This document shows positions 61,933-64,000 of a stretch of 64,000 nt of DNA, in pieces. Source of the stretch: Leuctra nigra (Eukaryota > Arthropoda > Insecta > Plecoptera > Leuctridae). A model generated the notes under the pieces. It did not search any database and was not told the DNA's origin. It worked only from the letters and a program-made list of their open reading frames with translations. Made by a program: the position numbers and the translations under genes. Each line of letters starts with the position of its first letter. The stretch's first letter is position 1. The DNA lies in contig OW203766.1 in assembly GCA_934045905.1 (NCBI GenBank), forward strand, positions 27,150,309 to 27,214,308. The letters are read 5' to 3'.

Positions 61933-62569
61933 CTGGAACAGTACATGAGTACCAGACCTACTGACTTGGAATAGGAGTACAGATTTGGAGGTCCATATAC
62001 CTTCAAGAGAGTCAACTTTAATGGCAGGACATACGGATAGCTTGAATATCTATCCTGAATATATGTCATATTCACTATTCAGGATATAGCATATTCCTAT
62101 GCTCAAGCCGACATATTGTCAATATCTGACACCACTGCCTTCTCGAAATTCAAATTTCCAATTTAGATTGCACCTATCATACACGAATGTATATTTCTAG
62201 AGGTCAGGCGTGTTTGGAAATATCCAATATAGGGAGAATGATTCCTTCAAAATTCGTCAAGCAAAAGCTTGCAACTCTTCGGAAATATAAAAATTTGGAG
62301 AACCAAACTCTATGCTACGCTAAAGCCAAAAACTTAACTTTTGAATTGACCAATTCAAGTTCCCACTTCATTTGGACTGTCCATAATATGGTTGAACCAT
62401 AAACATAATAAAAACTGTCTAACCACTCACAAGACTTGGAACTATTTATAGAAACGGCGACTACTTATGAATCAAATTTTAAATCTTCTTGTCACACAAA
62501 ATTAATTCTTCCATCGGTCTAAAAATGAGTAGGTAATTCCCGTCAGAGTGTGATGAATCTGATGCCAAC
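61933..62569 (-). other. Receptor B intron between TM3 and TM4 exons
   Basis: This 637-bp phase-2 intron runs from donor GTTGGC to acceptor TACTGTTCCAG. It sits at the same codon position as the 2.9-kb intron of receptor A. I recognise no repeat in it. Confidence 0.85.
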
Positions 62570-62837
62570 CTCTCTGTCATGATGTCCTGGTACCTCAACG
62601 CGTGGACGACGGCGGTGTAACGATCCATGGCGATCGCGACGAGACTGTAGCCCGACGCGCACTCGGCGAACACGACGAGCACGAACCGGAGGATGCAGAT
62701 GTGCTCCATCTGACCGAGGTAGTCGGAGACGGTGCAGGAGTAGTCGAACGTGTAGCTGAAGAACGTCGCGACGCCGGCGATGATGTCGGCGAAGGCGAGG
62801 TTCAAGACGAAGCGCAGGGAGATGTCCGTGGAGGTTT
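62570..62837 (-). CDS. Receptor B, TM2-TM3 exon with DRY motif
   Basis: This 268-nt exon reads two bases, 88 codons and two bases. The acceptor is CCCTGACAG before AAACC and the donor GTTGGC follows GAGAG. It encodes TM2 with its conserved Asp (FVLNLAFADIIAG), an extracellular loop with Cys, the TM3 Cys (HICILRF), and AMDRYTAVVHALRYQDIMTE. The entering intron is phase 1, as in receptor A. The preceding TM1 exon is not in the window and should lie beyond 64000. The exon's first 85 bp or so, plus the intron tail, recur upstream as a tandem array. Confidence 0.93.
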
Positions 62838-63510
62838 CTGTCAGGGGATAACATGCACGGTTAGCAGGATATTACCCCTACAAGACCGAGGCGGTCGGCG
62901 ACGTGAATGAAGACCGTCACGACGCCGGCGATGATGTCGACGAAGGCGAGGTTCAAGACGAAGCGCAGGGAGATGTCCGTCGAGGTTTCTGTCAGGGATA
63001 ACATGCACGGTTAGCCAGATATTACCCCTACAAGACCGAGGCGGTCGGCGACGTGAATGAAGACCGTCACGACGCCGGCGATGACGTCCAGGTTCAAGAC
63101 GAAGCGCAGGGAGGTTTCTGTCAGGGAATAACATGCACGGTTAGCCAGATATTACCCCTACAAGACCGAGGTGGTCGGCGACGTGAATGAAGACCGTCGC
63201 GACGCCGGCGATGATGTCGGCGAAGGCGAGGTTCAAGACGAAGCGCAGGGAGATGTCCGTGGAGGTTTCTGTCAGGGGATAACATGCACGATTAGCAGGA
63301 TATTACCCCAACAAGACCGAGGTGGTTCGCGACGTGAATGAAGACCGTCACGACGCCGGCGATGATGTCGGCGAAGGCGAGGTTCAAGACGAAGCGCAGG
63401 GAGGTTTCTGTCAGGGAATAACATGTTCTTTATGCTGGATATTATCCCTACACTGAGGTGGTCGGCGGTGGTGCAGAAGTAGTCAAACGTGGATAAATAA
63501 AAATAAAACA
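62838..63510 (-). repeat. Tandem array of TM2 exon-start copies in receptor B
   Basis: Upstream of the TM2 exon there are four more copies of intron tail, TGACAG acceptor and TM2 coding start. The first exon-like bases of the copies are at about 62988, 63117, 63268 and 63407, giving spacings of 151, 129, 151 and 139 bp counted from the real exon. Each copy encodes a variant of LRFVLNLAFADIIAG and then diverges. Two copies lack a 12-bp (4-codon) piece near the acceptor. A degraded tail at 63465-63500 resembles the later FDYSCT part of the exon. No donor as clean as in the receptor A array is evident, and the frame meets a stop soon after the homologous part. Confidence 0.88.
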
Positions 63511-64000
63511 TATCAACGAAATTATTACAAAAATAAATAACTAGTATTATCTAGTGGAGCGGTCGCTCCACGCCAGCCAAGTCGTACGGCGCGCGCACAC
63601 TCTCATTTAAAAAGGCTGGAGCAACCCACTTTTACTGTAAGCATCAAAGTGGCATTTTCGGCCTACTGGATCTTAAAATTGGGAAATATCACATTGTTGC
63701 GAAATATCTTAATTTCGAGCTATGGCCCACCCTACAACATATACCAAATTTGGGAACAATAGGTTACGCCCTTTGCGCGCTAGAGGGCCGTGAAAACAGT
63801 GTTTTAGGGCGGTTTTCATAATAATAATAATAATTGAGCGAGCGTAGCGAGCGTCACCACGGTACTCTTATGGCACTTTCTCTGTGTGTTTGTTTGTTTG
63901 TTTGTTTGTTTGTTTGTTTGTTTTTTTGTTTTTTTTGTTTTTTGTGGTCACAGCCCAGGTCAAACCGCTCAAGCAATCGATCTGAAATTTTGTACACATA
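63511..64000. mobile_element. Repeat-derived right edge with perfect small palindrome
   Basis: A GTGGAGCG...CGCTCCAC palindrome (8-bp arms, 63554-63571) opens a GC-rich stretch. From 63836 the text GAGCGAGCGTAGCGAGCG is the reversed hairpin end of the dispersed family seen at 29480-31795. It is followed by a (TTTG)n run at about 63888-63921 and by AATTTTGTACACA, the reversed equivalent of the family's TGTGCAAAATTTCAG. The element runs off the window. Confidence 0.7.

Noticed and set aside
63116..63130. CRISPR-like interpretation of the tandem arrays
   Set aside because: Units are contiguous copies of exon plus intron tail in a eukaryotic gene; there are no unique spacers.
62543..63134. Arg/His-rich frames across the receptor B exon and array
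   Set aside because: These are out-of-frame readings of GC-rich receptor codons; the correct frame gives TM2-TM3.

Overview
The window is AT-rich, intron-containing animal DNA, most likely from an invertebrate. The signs are GT-AG introns, tRNA-derived SINEs, many small inverted-repeat elements and long gene-free stretches. An arthropod is my guess, but nothing here fixes the phylum. Only about 2 kb of the 64 kb can be called coding with confidence.

All confident coding sequence lies between 48.5 and 62.9 kb on the minus strand. It belongs to two paralogous rhodopsin-like (class A) G-protein-coupled receptor genes arranged head to tail. The upstream gene (receptor B) has its TM2-TM3 exon at 62570-62837 and its TM4-TM7 exon at 61326-61932; its TM1 exon lies beyond the right edge. 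The downstream gene (receptor A) has TM1 at 56246-56472, TM2-TM3 at 52090-52366 and TM4-TM7 at 48545-49163; its extreme N-terminus was not found. The introns fall at matching positions and phases where both genes can be seen: phase 1 between TM1 and TM2, and phase 2 just after the DRY loop. That supports a tandem gene duplication.

The most unusual structure is shared by both receptors. In each gene the intron tail, the splice acceptor and the first part of the TM2 exon have been copied in tandem about four times directly upstream of the real exon. In receptor A the period is 127/128 bp. Each copy reads as a 69-nt, phase 1-1, stop-free cassette followed by a 58/59-bp GT...AG interval. In receptor B the spacing is 129-151 bp and the copies carry acceptors but no equally clean donor.

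The rest, 1-48.5 kb and the introns, is repeat-dominated: tRNA-derived SINEs (25.8, 26.9, 28.9, 37.7, 38.0 and 56.6 kb), a dispersed element family with hairpin ends (8.8, 10.7, 29.5-31.8, 33.1-33.7, 34.4-35.3, 44.6-45.2, 49.6-50.0 and 63.8 kb), several inverted-repeat elements (0.9, 4.0, 45.5, 49.3, 50.8 and 60.3 kb), a small retroposon with a 12-bp target-site duplication (20.3 kb), a GC-rich block that may be a retroelement relic (23.5-24.9 kb), a perfect 45-bp palindrome (57.6 kb), microsatellites, and unusually long poly-C/poly-G runs. One unrecognised hydrophobic reading frame (18.2-18.5 kb, minus) may be an exon.
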